DNA of 64,000 nucleotides from Lycocorax pyrrhopterus obiensis (lineage: Eukaryota > Chordata > Aves > Passeriformes > Paradisaeidae): contig JACSVZ010000011.1 of assembly GCA_014706295.1 (NCBI GenBank), positions 8,164,663 to 8,228,662 of the forward strand, read 5' to 3'. The position numbers and the translations under genes are program-made. This document shows positions 1-13,500 of this stretch, one piece after another (position 1 is the first letter of the stretch; each line of letters starts with the position of its first letter). The notes beneath the pieces were generated by a model that worked only from the letters and a program-made list of their open reading frames with translations, searched no databases and was not told the origin of the DNA.

Positions 1-3000
1 CAAATTATTTCTCATTTAATTAAATCTAACATTTGCATATTTGACAAGAACAGGAAACAGTAGTTATAAATACACTTTCTGACCACCCAGCCTCACTTAT
101 TCACAACACAGTGGCTACACTATGAGGAGGGAGAACCACAAGTGAGAACAACTGTACTTTTGGAGAGAGCTCTTGGTGATCTACATTTAAACACACAAAC
201 ACAAGGAGAAAAACATTCTTCATAGCATCCCTTCCTCTACCCACCCCCACGGGACATTATCACTCCTGGGCAACACTCACAGCCTTTGTCTGTGTGTCCA
301 ACACGAGGTGAGAAAAGGACAGATGTTCAAGAGCCACAGTGAATATGAATGCATGGAATGGTGAACCATTATCAGATGTCAAAGCTTTCACTGATAATTT
401 TCACCATATCTTAAGAAAACAGCTAAATCTATCTCAAACATAGATATTTCTCGTACTAAGCATCCAGAGTATTATTTTTCTAATATGTATCAGCTCAGTG
501 GTGTGTCCAACCAGGCATTTGGTAACATGATGTATTTGTTTCAGGTTTGGTTTAGGAGGTATCACAGGTTCATAGCATAAATATATTGAGGTGTTTATGC
601 ATGTTTATACACATATCTGCAACCTCTTTTTTTTTCTTTTCCTAGCGAGAGCATCTGATTTAGGGATCTATTTAGAACTTTTTATTTAGCAATCAGGTTT
701 TACACTGTCAACTAATACTTTTCAAAACTTAAAGAGTAATTTCCTGGCTACAGTCTGCTTTTCCAATGAGATGGTTTATGGATACACAGTGGGTCCTTCA
801 GTCAGAAATTGGAAATGGACAAAGGATCATTTTCACCCCGATTTACAGCTGGGATGGCAAGGCAGGATAGTCACCTGGGGCAGATGAATTTTCCTACATT
901 GTCCTGCTTTGACAACTGAAGGCTTCAGAACCAGAAATATTGTCCTTCAAGAGTTGCAACAGTGTTTCAAGTGGTTCCCCACCCTATCGTTGCTAAACAT
1001 TTACACTTTTAACTTAATAGACAAGAAGGAATAAAGAATAAATAAAGACGTACCAATGTACCCAAACAAACAGCCATGTTTGTAAGCTTAAAGAAATCCC
1101 CTGTCCCTGCTCCCCAGCAGGTAGCCCTTGCTGTGCTGAAGCCAAACTGCTGACAGAAGAGCCTGGTGCCGTGGTGCCAGGCAGGAGCAGCTGTATGGCC
1201 TTGCCTGCCGTGGGCAGGGGTGCCAGGGGACAGCCACCAGGCAGCTCCCCATCTTCCCTTCTCCACATCCTCAGCATCTACCAAACCTACCCGTGCCTGT
1301 ACCCCAGCTAATGTACAGCACTGTTTGTTGTGGGCTAACACACACATCCACATCTATATTAACACAGGCAGCATCTTCCTCTTCCCTTTTAATGTTTTTT
1401 TATCGTAATAAACAATGTTATTTAGCATATTTCTAAAAGATTGATTTGAGTTCTCCAGGTGTTTTAAGCCATGTAGCAATTTAATACCAAGTATAAAACA
1501 GAAAAATTAACTATACTGCCAACTTTCTGGTAGCAATGCAAATGTATGCCTTAACAGATATACCTAGGTTGAAAAGCTGATAAATTAGCTAAGGAGAGGA
1601 GTCAACATATCTATCTTCATTAAGTTTGACTTCAAATACTAAAGATGGGACTAAATCATCCCCTGATGCTGTGTGCAGAGCCAAATTAATTTTAGCTGCT
1701 GCCTCTCCTTCCACAGGCAGGGCTCACTCAGAGATGCTGAAGGCCACTCGTAGGCCCATGGTCACACAGAAGGGTCACAGCCAAAGCCAGCACAGTGGGC
1801 TCCAGCAGCACTGAGCACAACTAAGAGGTAAAACATGATAGTAGTGAAACATACTTGCTCTCATATTAAAACTTGTTATTGGATTGGCACCTTTGGTTTC
1901 ATGTGCTCACTTGTGTTAGGGAAAGAAGTCCCAAGGTCCTGTGTGCTTTACACCCAGAAGCGATGTGGAACAGGCGCAGTGCAGACTGAATGCCTCTCCC
2001 TGGCTCTGGGTGTGCAGGGAGGGCATGTTTGGTAAGTTGCAGAGCATTTTGCCAAGATACCAAAACTCCCACTTGTTCCCTCTCTGTCATTTGGCCACTC
2101 ACACCATGTAAGAATGAGCAAATGAGAGTGCTGGGCAGATTTTCTCCCTGTGGTGTACAAAGCTAGAAGGCACCACGTGCCACCAGCGCCCACCTGGCCA
2201 GCCACCCTGCCAGCCCCACCGCCCTTGCAGGCAGGCAGAGGACCAAGTTGTTGATTTTCTTCCCTCCTGGCCACTTTGGGAATCAGTGGCCCCATCTCCC
2301 CAAGCCAAGGAAGCTGGGCACAGCAGATGGCTGCCAAAAAAAAAAAAAAAACTGGAAAGAAGGAAAAGAAAGAAAAAAAAAAAACAATCACCCAGCTCCT
2401 GGGTGGCACAGACAGGAAGTTTTCTGCTATGCCCTAGATGCTCAGATCTCCTCCTGTGGCTCCATGTTGAACTCCCTGCCACTGCTCAGGCAGGAACAGT
2501 GCTGCCCAGGACAGGCATTTGCCCAAACTCCCCAGGAACAACACCAAGCCAAAAAATGTAAATCAAAATTAGAAGCCCTCAAAGCTGCCTGGCGCGACTG
2601 GACAGCCTGGGCACTGCAGCTCCCTGTGAGTGGGGAGCACTCGATGGCAGAGAGCACGTCAGCACCCGGGCAGCACTGGATACCAAATTAGCGGTCTTGA
2701 ACAAAATATAATTTGAGAAATAATTAACTGCACTGTGAAACACTGTGATAATTTCAAGTATTAAAAATGTAATCTCACAAATTAAAATGAATTTACTAAA
2801 ATCAAATCAATAACTCAGTGTCCTCTGAATTTCCTTCAGTCAGCTAATTTAATTAATCTTTTTGTTCACTTGGATATAGATTTTAGATTTACATTTTACC
2901 ATCAGAAAATACCTTGTGCAATTGTACAAGATATCCACAAAGAAAATGAATTTTTACACAGATTGGATTTCATTCCCTCAGCTGAAATTCTGATCACTGA

Positions 3001-5119
3001 GCAGCAAGAACACTGCTGTAGCACACAGGATGTCACTCAGGATGTGACAGTTTCCTCTTGTTTTAAGCTACTTAAAAAAAAAAAAAATTCTTCTCAAATT
3101 AGCAACAGAGTATTGCTTTTGATTAGCAGCAGAGGGACTGTGAGCACACTGGGCCCAATCCAGTTACTTACAAGTTTTGCTTTTAACTTTGATGGAAATT
3201 AAATGGGAATTGAATTCAGTGCAGCAGAATCAGTTCCTTGAAATGCAGTTACAGTGCTAAGCCCGTGAGTGCATCTGTGCTTTTCCTCTGCGATCCCCTC
3301 TGTGCTTCCACAAGGCCCCGATGCTGGCTCGGCACCGCGCCTGTCCCCTGTCCCAGGGCCGGATGCTGCTCCACACCGTGCCCAGGAACAAGGTCCCAGC
3401 CCTGCAAGGCACAGGGGGGACAGAGCCACTCATGCCTGGTTCCTCCCCAGAGCTGGACACGTGTAACCAGAGGAGAAAATACCCTGCCCTGGGCCCTCTG
3501 GAGGGTACAACACCACATCCTCCTCCCTCTTGTAGAGCTGTACCAACCTCATTGTTATTGACTTCTCTGGCACTACTCAAGTAAATTGTGCAAATAAAAG
3601 AATCCAGTGGTGCAGTGGTTCAGACCCCAAACTGAATTTTGGGAGGAGTACTTGAAAAATTCAGCTCAGAGTGCTTTTATAAGGGTCCTCCAATACCATT
3701 TTCAAGTGGACCTTAAAATCAGCCCCATCTTCTCAACCTGTGCAATCCTGATAACTGAACTTGAGAGGGTCACATCCTGTATTGCTTCAAAACTCACTTA
3801 GCCTTGACTCTCCTGTGTTTGTCTTGGTAGAACTCTGCTTAAATAACCCATTTGTTGGGCTAACACAACATTTTGCTTGGCTTGCAAGCCCCATCTGGGT
3901 AAATGCACATTTCCCTCGATTCATTTTTTGATAATTTTCCTCTGCAGTCATTTAATTGACTTTACAAAGATGCTTGCAGAAGTTTAAATGAGGCATAGTT
4001 AGAGCTTTCAAAAATACGTATAATTATGCACACCTACAGACTCTAAGGACAAAATAAGAAACAAGAACTGATCCTGAAGAGCCCAACAGGAGATTTGCAA
4101 AGTTTTGGTTTAACACCAGCAGCTGGGTATTTGGAGTTTATGGCAGATAAAGGACTTATACAGAATTAGGCATTGTAGCATTTTTATACTGGTACCACCC
4201 CATAGCTCACTGAACCCACCGTAGTGCTGCAGCAACTGAAGCTGTGTAGTTTGGTCAGTCCCTCTCCGTTTGTAAAGATGGACTTTATCAAGTGCTTTAA
4301 GAACCCTTAGTGCATCCATATGTCCCATCCCTCTTTGAAACACTAATGGGAAGCTCAGGAAGCACTGTTACACAGCAGCCAGTTGAACTCGGGAAGTTTG
4401 ACACATTTAATGCCAGTGGAAAAGTCTGATAGATTCGTACAAACCAAAATCTTAAAATTACCCCCACAGAAATCAGTTGTGCACCCAGAAAGCAAAGTGA
4501 GAGATCTTGTCTGCTTAATGAGAGCATGGAGGCCAGAAATAGGCTCAGAGCAACAAAAAATCAATCTTGTGCACAAAAAAGGACAAAGGGGCAGGTAGGA
4601 CGGCACAGAGGGGAGGGCCAGGTTGACAAGCTTCTCCCAAAAGAAGGAGAAGTCTTTCTTAGGAGCTGGAGTAGCCAGGCAAAGGTCAATGGAGGAGGCA
4701 GAATGTATGTCAGCTGGGGCATAAAGTATTGCAAAAGTAAAAAAAAAAAAAAAAAAACAAAGCAAAAGGAAAGAGGACTTGGCTGGACAAAAATCTAATC
4801 CTACTACTATTAGGGATTACAGGACCTCTGGGTCAGCAGCAACTTGAGATCAGCACTACTGCAACTACCTGTGCCGTGCTGAGAGCTAAAACCAGAGCAA
4901 ACAGCAGGAGCCACTTCATCGTTCCCGGTCCGTACCCCACCGAACCCAGAGCAAGATGCACAGAAGCATCGAGACACTTGGGAGCCCAGCAGAGGGACAT
5001 CAGCCATCTCCAGGGGCCTTTTGCCTACCCTCCGTAAGTATTTTGCATCTTAGAAAGTCAGCGGAGCCCACACCCGTCAGCAATCCCTGTAAACAGAAGA
5101 GCCCCCGATTAGAAGAGGC
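1..5119. other. Intronic stretch with no gene seen
   Basis: The sequence is mixed in composition, with AT-rich ends and a somewhat GC-richer middle. It holds A-runs at 2,336-2,351 (A16), 2,373-2,384 (A12) and 4,739-4,757 (A19). Open frames here are short, overlap on opposite strands and match no family. A plus-strand donor-like GTAAGTA starts at 5,034, but the preceding base is unfavourable and I could not pair it with an acceptor. Confidence 0.6.
4739..4757. repeat. A19 homopolymer
   Basis: Nineteen consecutive A, followed by a further A-rich stretch. No body of a retroposed gene or SINE could be recognised in front of it, so it is listed as a simple repeat only. Confidence 0.9.
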
Positions 5120-6010
5120 AGATCTTTTGTCTGTGAAGCAAGAGCCCAAAAGGAGGAGCGAGGGTGGCAGGCGAGCAGGGCTGCAGAGCCGCCCCAGCAG
5201 CGCCAGCGGACATCTCGGCAGCCCTCCTGCCGCAGCAGCGCCGAGGTGCCGACGACCCAGGGAGGGGGAGGCAGCGAGACAGGACCCGAGGGGGTTTGCT
5301 GCAGTATTCAGACCTCGGGCTGGCGTGCTCCAGGGAGCGGCAGCTCGGGTATGTGGAGCAATTTAGGTGGAGGCTGGCAGGCGTACTGCACACGGACTGA
5401 CACTGCAGTGCACCACCAAGGCTGGAAAGGGTCGTACTGGTCCAGCTCTTCTCTTTGCAACCTCACTCGAGCCCCGAGCGACACGCAGGGCAGGAGGAGG
5501 AGGCCACAGCAGTGCCCCCCGTCCGGTCAGGTGTCTGCCTGTGCACGGCTGCTGGGGGACCCCCACCATCGACACCTCTGGCAGATGGCCGCCCCCGGCC
5601 TCAGCCCATCCCTCACAAAAATTACATAAATTTAAACAAGGCAGGGAAGGGGAAAAAAAAAAAAAGAAGGAAAACAAATCAGGATCATTTCAGAGCGGTG
5701 CAAATAGGAGGCTCCGCTGGCTGCAGGAGTAACCAGCTGATGCAATTATCCTGGCGGCCGGCAGTAGACCATCTGCCCGGCTCCCGGGTTGCTGTTGTTG
5801 CAGTCTCAGCGGGGCTCGCTCCCAGAAGAGCGGGGCCCCGCGGCCGGGAGGGAGCCATCTGCCCGGCCCCGGGCTGTTCGTGCCGCACTCCGCGGGGGAC
5901 GGCCCGGGAGCCAGCCCGCTGCCCAGCGGCCCCCGGGCACGGCCACGTGGGGCCGAGCCTGGCCGGGGCTCGGTGGCCGGAATGGACAGCTGCGCTGGAT
6001 TTTCTGCGGG
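5120..6010. promoter_or_regulatory. GC-rich island within intron 1 (possible alternative promoter)
   Basis: CG dinucleotides and GC content rise sharply here, with the densest part at about 5,750-6,000. It includes an E-box (CACGTG near 5,943) and overlapping open frames on both strands that resemble nothing. ZNF423 is known in mammals to have isoforms with a different N-terminus lacking the NuRD motif, so a second promoter in intron 1 would be plausible. I did not find the alternative first exon here. Confidence 0.5.
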
Positions 6011-8641
6011 GGATTCGCTCGCTCTCCCATGCCACCACACAAACCGGTTGTGTTTCTGGAGCATCTTTGTGCCTGCTTCTGTTTAGCGTTTACACGGTGT
6101 GCATGGAGAGAGACCGGGACATCCCCTGTTCTTCAGGGAGCTGTGGGGACACTGAGGAACCAGTGACAGCCACCCCATCCCACAGAGCTGCTCCAGGGTT
6201 GAGCCTCAACCCTATACCCCTTGATTTATGCCACAGTGAGGGTGATGACTGCTACCTTCATTTCTGTTTTGTCCTATGTTTGTCAATAAAACACAAGTAG
6301 AAAATGACACCCAGAGGGGAAGGGATGAGCTCTGTCAAGGAAACTTGATGAGCATGCCGTTCTGAGGATTTCCGCTCCCACTGCAGGTAGCTACCTTTGC
6401 TAAGGCACACCAGGTACATCTGATCTTTCTGGAGCTTTCCCAGTTACACCGTGTCTGCTCTGGGGGTATGGGAAGTGCTCTCCATCACCCAGGGGTTGTG
6501 CTGGGCATTGCCTGGAGCCAGGTTTCAGTAACAAGTCTGCTCTCACTGACAAGGTTTCTACAAACTTGTCAGGCTCAGATGGAAAGAGGCAAGAGAAACG
6601 GTGGAAAATTTTTGCCCTTTTTAACCATATCAAGTCCATACACCTATTGCTGCCCCAGGCTCAGTCTCTGAGCATTCATCTGCAATCAATTAAACAAACA
6701 ATCCAGTGTCCAAATGGGTTTCATTCTGAATTTAAGCTTTCAGTCTATAAAAATTTATACTTTTCCAGTCCTAAATTAATTGCTATTCAGAAAGGAATGA
6801 AGTAGGGAGGGATGCAAGGCTGTGCCAATCCATCTCACCACTTCCCCAACACTGACAAGTCCCTGGGCACTGAGCACAGCAAAACTTGCCCATGGCCAAT
6901 TTCCTGGGCCATTATTTTAGGGCTGGCAGCTTCAGGAGGGATGCAAACTAAGGGACAAAGTGCTTCCCCCATCCCTTGCTCCCCCTAGCCAATGCCAGCC
7001 CCATCCCATCCCTGCAGCCTAGTGCTTTCCTCTCTGAAGCTAAAGCATGAGACCTGCAGTGACAAGGCTGATGAACCCATTAAAAAGTACTAACACAATA
7101 TGTGAGTTTAAGTTATCAGACCACACACTTCAGCTTTAATTTAGACAACGCCTGGAACTGTTGTCAGTCACAGCTGAACTATTTATCTCCTGAAGTGAAT
7201 AAAGGAAAGGGAACTCTGAACATGACCAGGACTGGCCCAACCTGTCACCACATCCCCACTCCCACGTGCTACAGCCTCTCCCCCACACTGCAAGCATTTG
7301 CTTGTATGAGCAGTTCACCATTTGCTGATGCCTTCCCAGCAGATCTGGGGGGCTTCCCTCCTTCTTTCACCCTGCTGTTGTTTGTAGCGGTTTGGGACCA
7401 CAGCTACCATTGACCAGCACCCCCTACCACTGCCTGGGAGCGCGAGCTCAGACCAGACCATCAGCAAAGCGTACATGCATAAAACCCCATTTCTGCTGGA
7501 AACCAGGCTGAAATGCTGCATGTGACCTCATTATTTAGTGGCCATGTGTGTGGCATAACCAAGGGCCAAATTCCGTGACAAACTTAAGTCAGGTTATGCC
7601 GTGTAATAAACAATATCCTCAGACTCTCCCTTCCTGCACATTTTCAAGGCCTCTTTCCCTTTCCTCTGTACCTTTCCCATAATGGAGCTGACTGTAAAGA
7701 TGGGCTGGGAATGCTGGAAGCAGAGCTGCTGCACTGCAGGGAACCCAGCATGAGGCCAGGCATGGGCCAGAGCACCCAAGAACAGTGAAACAAAGGTAAA
7801 AGGAGGAGTGGAGTGGAAAACTCCCCACTGTATTTAAAGGAGGCTTATGGTTACTGCTTCTCCACCTTATGACAATGCAAGTCTACGGGTACCTGGGCAA
7901 AAATAACTCCAAATTTCCTTAGCCATGATTACAGCCTCCACCATGGTATGGCACAGTAACACAGCAGCAAAGAGAATTGTTCTCAAATTTCAGGATGCAA
8001 ATGGTTAATATTGCCCACTAAAAGCCGTTCTCATTATAATGAGTCAAGGAATAAAGGGGATTAAAGTAACTTAAACTGAAATCTTGTTCTCCTGTAGTGA
8101 TACAAGTTACAAGGAAAAACAATAGTTCTGATACTGCAGGAAAACTTGTAGTGCTTCCTCTCTATAGCAAGGAAATTCCTCTCAGGCTTTGTTGGCACTG
8201 TTCCTTCACTCCCTTCACTCGGGGTTTTGTCCTTGGGCCCACACTGGAAGAGGGAACATCAAGAGGATCCCAGCAAAGGGCATCATCACCTGCTCCTGCT
8301 TGTCCCTTAGTGCCTAGGCAGGGCAAGGCGCCCCAGCACCCACAAACCACAGGGGCCAATGCCAGGGTGGTGATTCATTTTGTTGCACAGAGTGTAATAA
8401 AAAGCTATTTTAAGATTTTTATATGCCTTCAAATAATGTTCGCATTGCTGTAGCTACCCAGCATAAACTAAATAAAAGCTCTAATCTCTACAACACAGTA
8501 CTTTTTTTCCAAAAGCATGGAAATGGGGAGGGAAGAATGTACAAACCAAAACAAGTGGGTATACTTCTTGTGGGATCTGCACTACAGAAGAAATGCAGAG
8601 CAAGTCTCCCTCTCCCTAGAGAGTCTTTTTTCAAGAGGGAG
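6011..8641. other. Intronic stretch with no gene seen
   Basis: Ordinary intronic sequence. The AATAAA at 6,285-6,290 overlaps the end of a 281-codon plus-strand frame that begins in the island at 5,455. That could mark an unspliced antisense transcript, but a single AATAAA is weak evidence. Confidence 0.55.
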
Positions 8642-8720
8642 AATAATAATAATGTAGTAATAATAAGCACTTATATAGCGCTTTACATTTTCAAAGCGCT
8701 GTGTAAACATCAGCTAATGG
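8642..8720. repeat. Ancient SINE/LINE-type tail (MIR/L3-like) with a hairpin
   Basis: A run of AATAATAAT leads into ACTTATATAGCGCTTTACA, followed by a second GCGCT and TAAACAT. This layout is typical of tails shared by very old vertebrate retroposons of the MIR and L3/CR1 type. The arms AGCGCTTT (8,677-8,684) and AAAGCGCT (8,693-8,700) are perfectly complementary with an 8-base loop. The family name is from memory of the pattern and is unsure. Confidence 0.45.
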
Positions 8721-8854
8721 GACACAGTAGAATAAGTAGTGTCTAAAATGAGTTTATGTACTGCATTATATTTTTCTATAAAGTGGCTGGGGCTGGTTTT
8801 AAAATTAAATTCCCCCACATATTGATACTAGTGCAAATGAATCTTCTTTAAAGA

Positions 8855-8889
8855 AGTGTAACGAAAACATTTTTTTCATTAGTTACACT
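8855..8889. repeat. Inverted repeat with 8-bp arms
   Basis: AGTGTAAC at 8,855-8,862 is the exact reverse complement of GTTACACT at 8,882-8,889, with a 19-base A/T-rich spacer. No known element is assigned. Confidence 0.6.
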
Positions 8890-10516
8890 CCACAACCTTC
8901 ATATTTCCAAATTTTGGTTCAAAGCACATTGTTTAGACAGTTTCATAGGTACAAAATGCATTTTGTTTCATAAGAATAGGTGTGCTAACTAACTCCTTAG
9001 GGTGATATATCAGTACGCTTGTAGGCACATGCTGGTGTTTTCCAGGAGAAAGTCGCATACAAGATATGAAATATTTCATAAAAGGAAGTTTTTAAGAGAG
9101 AAACTGAGAAATACAGAGAGCTGGTACTATTGCTACCTTGTGGACAGACAAGCAAGGCAACCAGCACCTTCTCAGTAAGACACTGCACAGCAAGGAAAGA
9201 AGTCTCTATACTGGAACTAGAAGTCAAGCATCACTTTCAGTTTTACAGAACAGAGTTAACAGAAAAAGCATCTTCTATAATAGAGAAAATGAAACAACCA
9301 CAAAGCAAATCCAAATATTATGACCTGAACTATAATATTGGTGTTATATTTCACTTTCACCTATCCAGCATCTCACAGTGTTTAATAAATTCACTCTACT
9401 CTCCAAGGCACAAATGTTATATTCTCTTTGCATATAACCACAACATTGAGAGAGGGAGGACAAAAATTGACACAGGCTCATTCTTCCAGGAGCCACGGCA
9501 GTGGCAGAAGAGAAGGCGGGAAGGGAAAAATCTGACTCCAAGTCTCTTCTAGTAGCCTGGAGTATCTTACTATTTTGCAAACTTTTCTTGCTTTATTATC
9601 AATAATTTGTGTTATAGCAAACCCAGATGCTTCTGTCACGAACCACAGCCCAGCATGCTACAGCATGTAAGCACAGAATGAAAAGGCTGCACAGGACTGA
9701 AGCAACTGAGGAATGGTTTGGGTTTTTTCTCATATTCTCAGGCTAAGAATCAAATGCCAGTCAAAAATCGCAAGCTGAATATATCTACCTTTAGGCATGC
9801 GCTTAACTGTAAGTATATGAGTAATCCCAACGGTTTCAGTTTTGGGGATTTTAATAGTTGTATGGTTTTCATAACTACAGGAAAAACCCTTTCCAACAAA
9901 CTGCCAGTGTGACTCCCTGTTGTACTACACCACAATTACTGGAACATATTTGGTATTTCTCAAGAGGTTCAGATAATGAAGAATCCTCCAAATTTTCTAT
10001 TAGCCCAAACTTAGGAATTCTGCATCAGGGAGTTAACAGCAGAACAGACAGTGTACGTTAGGTATTGCAAAAGAAAGAGAAAGAGAGGCAGAAATATTTA
10101 TAAAATTTAAACCTTTTTTTTAAGTAAGGTTGTTTGAGAGCCTAGACTGCAGCCCAACCAATGCTAGTGCACGAGCATGCTGAGTTAAAGATCTTACTCG
10201 CCTGTATTCCTTTATAAGGGACAATATTTCTTCATATTTTCACACCACAAAGTTTTCCCAAATCTGAACAAGATTAATAATAAATAGGAAAACACACAAG
10301 AAACCCATCTATTTTGTTCTTTGATGTGCTATTGGTTTAACACTGAATCACAGGCTTCTACTAAAATCCCACATCATTAGCTACACTTACAAGGAAATGT
10401 TTTTTAAAAGCAAGGAAAGGTACAATGTTGTGGTTGCTTTGGGGTTTTTGTTTGTTGGTTTTTCTTCTTGGCAAACAACCAATTCTTTTACTTCATGTGA
10501 CTAAAAATAAGCAAAT

Positions 10517-10551
10517 GGGGGGAAAGGGGGAGGAAGGCAGGGGGAGGGGGG
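10517..10551 (+). repeat. G-rich tract with four long G runs
   Basis: G6, G5, G5 and G6 runs are separated by AAA, a nine-base purine spacer containing GG pairs, and a single A. It could form a G-quadruplex, with one loop longer than the strict limit. It follows a G/T-rich stretch at 10,432-10,475. Confidence 0.6.
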
Positions 10552-13500
10552 ACCCTTCCTAACAGGGAAAGCCATCAAAATTTGCTGCATCAGAAATTAT
10601 CCCAGTAAGAACACAAACAAGCACAAGGCACTGCCAGAACACTAGAGACCAGGCTGGCCACCAGCTTCAGGGGCCCAAGGACACCGGGTGCTTTGGGCAG
10701 CAGAGGCTTTACCCTCCACAAAGCCACTGCAACATTACGAGCCCAGGAACGTGAGCCAGCCCAGGCAGGACATTCATGGACATGGTGCTATTTCAGTCCA
10801 CCATAGTCAAAATTTGCCCCTAAGAAAACAAACTATAAAGTAGCCAAAAGAGCTGGAATTTACCATGGTATCACCTGTCACCCAAGCACAGGAGACAGAT
10901 CAGCCTCTGACAAAGAACTGTCTGGCATTTAAGTACCAGGATTAGCACAAGCACCCACTTGGTGATGCGGGCCCCGTGGTGACACAGTCTGTGATGCAAG
11001 CTAAAAGCAGAATAACAAATCTCCCTTTCCCTTGAGATACATAACCTAATTTCTTAGAAGCATTATTTCTACTATGTTAGAATAGAGAAGAAAATTGTTC
11101 TCCAGCAATGCTGCCTCATGCAAGGCTGCTGCCAGCAACAGTGAAAGATGCCGGGCGAACTCTGGTCCGGGTGCCTTCTCCCTTCCTCACAGCAAGAGCC
11201 ATCTCCCTCTCTGCTTTGCATTCCTTTCAAAGCACGGCTGCCTGCTTGGCTGGGAGCCCCCACAGAGAGGGATGAGGAGCAGCATCCAGCCACTGCAGCA
11301 GCACAGTACGGAGCACTCCACAGCTCACACCTCTGCTGGGACATATGATTCTCCCAGGAATGGCAGAGAGCAGCAAGCACTTGCACAACTTGAGTCTGTT
11401 CTTCATAACTTTCAGCAAACTTCTTCGGGCTGTACTCATGTGGCTTTGCACCCTGTGCTTCACTGCGGATTTGAGCACTTGCTTCAACAGCCATCATTTC
11501 TTGGACATTTTCAGGGGGCTCTCAACCTGCCTATCAGCCCACTGCAGGTACAGATGCACACCCACTTCCCACACAAGCGGCCACAGCCCAGCCTCCCCAG
11601 CTGAGGTTCTTTCCACAAAGGTTTGACCCAAAGCAATGGAACTCAGACACTGCCAAGAAGGCTTGCCTTGCCCTGCAACAACACACACCAGAGCCGTGCA
11701 TGGCCAACAGAGCTACAGGGTTACTTTCCTGGTGGACTGGCAGGTAAAATTGGCTCCGAAAGAAGCTAGGAAGGCAGCAGGACAAGAATGCAGAAGCAGA
11801 AGAACTAACCCTATCAGATCAGCCTTCACCTGGAGCAGCAGTGGGCACAGCCATGGGACTGGGCCAGGCAGCCAAGAGGCAAAAAACAGTTTCACAGACT
11901 GAGTGTAAGGTAGTGGCAGCCTCAAACCAACCAGGATTCATCTCCATGCTCCCTTTCAGTGTGTTTAATATATACCAATTTGCAGACTGTATTTAATCCA
12001 GGAGCTGGTGAGCATTTTTCCAACATGGCAACATCAAATTAAGAAAATCTTCAAAAGAAAACAAACCTGTTGGGATGTGCCAAGAAAAGAAAATCAAGTC
12101 AAGCCAGCAGTAGACTGTAAGAAAGACAGAAAAGCAGATAAATTCCCTCTAATAAGAGGGCCAACAGCCTTCAGCTTCCCAAAACAGCAGGATGATTACC
12201 ATATCCCCTCCTTGCCAGTGCCTCAGCAGCTCCCACCATGGGCTGAGCGGTGGCTGAGGCTGGACTCTGGGCTCACTACCCAGCAGGAAGGCCACATCCT
12301 GCCCCATCTTCTCCTGCCTGCTTCCTTCCCTGAAGGCACCTCCAGGGTTGTGGTCATGTTCTCCCTAACTGCAAGGAGCAAAACTAGCAAAGATTCAAAG
12401 GAGGAAAAACAAGTAAAGAGGCTTCAACCTGGGGAGGAAATCCTACCTGTAAGTATTCCCGGAAAACAAAACACTCTCAAGCTTCCCAAGCTCCATGGTG
12501 GCAGAGATGCTATGGGAACAGAAACAAAGCTGCTAGAGGGACTCCACTGACATTTTCGTAGGCTATAGACATGTAGGAATCATCATGGCAGCTTCCCTGC
12601 CCATCCCACAGTTGGGCTATTTTTCCTTGAAGTCATCATCATCTGTACATAAATTAAAAATCAAGTTCTTCGTGGCTACCTCAAGAAATGTTTTTATTAG
12701 GTGGTTTGAGGTTTGCTAGGAGACAAGAATTTACAGCTGGCACGTGTGCCACCCCCAGTGCTTGGACAAACAGGCAGGGTGGAAGAGACCACGTGCAGAC
12801 AGGCAAGACACTGTTCTCCCAAATAAAACCTGCAGAAACAATATTGCATTTTTAAACTGTTCATTTAAAGAGAATTTTCCAACAGCACTCCGAGGGACAG
12901 CATAAAGAAACATTTTTGCCTCCTTTTTCCTCAACACTGTGGGACAGAAAGGTTTTAGCAGCCTCTGCTCTGGAGGCAGCCAGGACCTCCAAAGCCACTG
13001 AAGACAACAGTTTCTCTACCTGCCTTTTTGTTTGCTCAAGTTTTGCACCATATTGGCTTTGCTCACACCAATCAGACAGCAGCAGGTTTTAAGCCACTAG
13101 TCTGATGTCTTCAGCTGTGCCACTGACTGCTACGACAGACAGAACATTTCTTGGATGGCCATGTGTAGGGATACAAAAACCTCATTTACAACTTGGCATC
13201 TCAAGGAGGACAGGGTGGTACAGCAGCAGGTGACAAATTAAAAGCTCATTTTTCTATGCACTTTCTTCGGAGCCACATTTTGAATGCAGACCCACTGGCA
13301 AGGAGGAAAATCATAGCTTGGATGCCTCTTTATGAAAATATGCATTTTGTCTTTGGGAGAATTCCTGGTGCATGTGAGAGCAGCCAGCAAACTCCATTTG
13401 TGAGAGATCTGCCTGCATAACACCAACAGCCCCACCACCAAAGCAGCATCGTTCTGCCAATTGCAGGGGGTTTGTCCCCCCAGGCCTCGGAGCAGCAGCT

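Noticed and set aside
5025..5040. Plus-strand donor-like CCTCC|GTAAGTA
   Set aside because: The intron side is good, but the exon side is poor and I found no matching acceptor or promoter.
5455..6300. 281-codon plus-strand frame ending near an AATAAA
   Set aside because: No recognisable domain, GC-driven, and the poly(A) signal alone is too weak. Kept only as a remark on a possible antisense transcript.
12008..12550. 181-codon plus-strand frame in moderately AT-rich intron
   Set aside because: Longer than most here, but about one such frame is expected by chance in 64 kb over six frames, and the peptide resembles nothing known.
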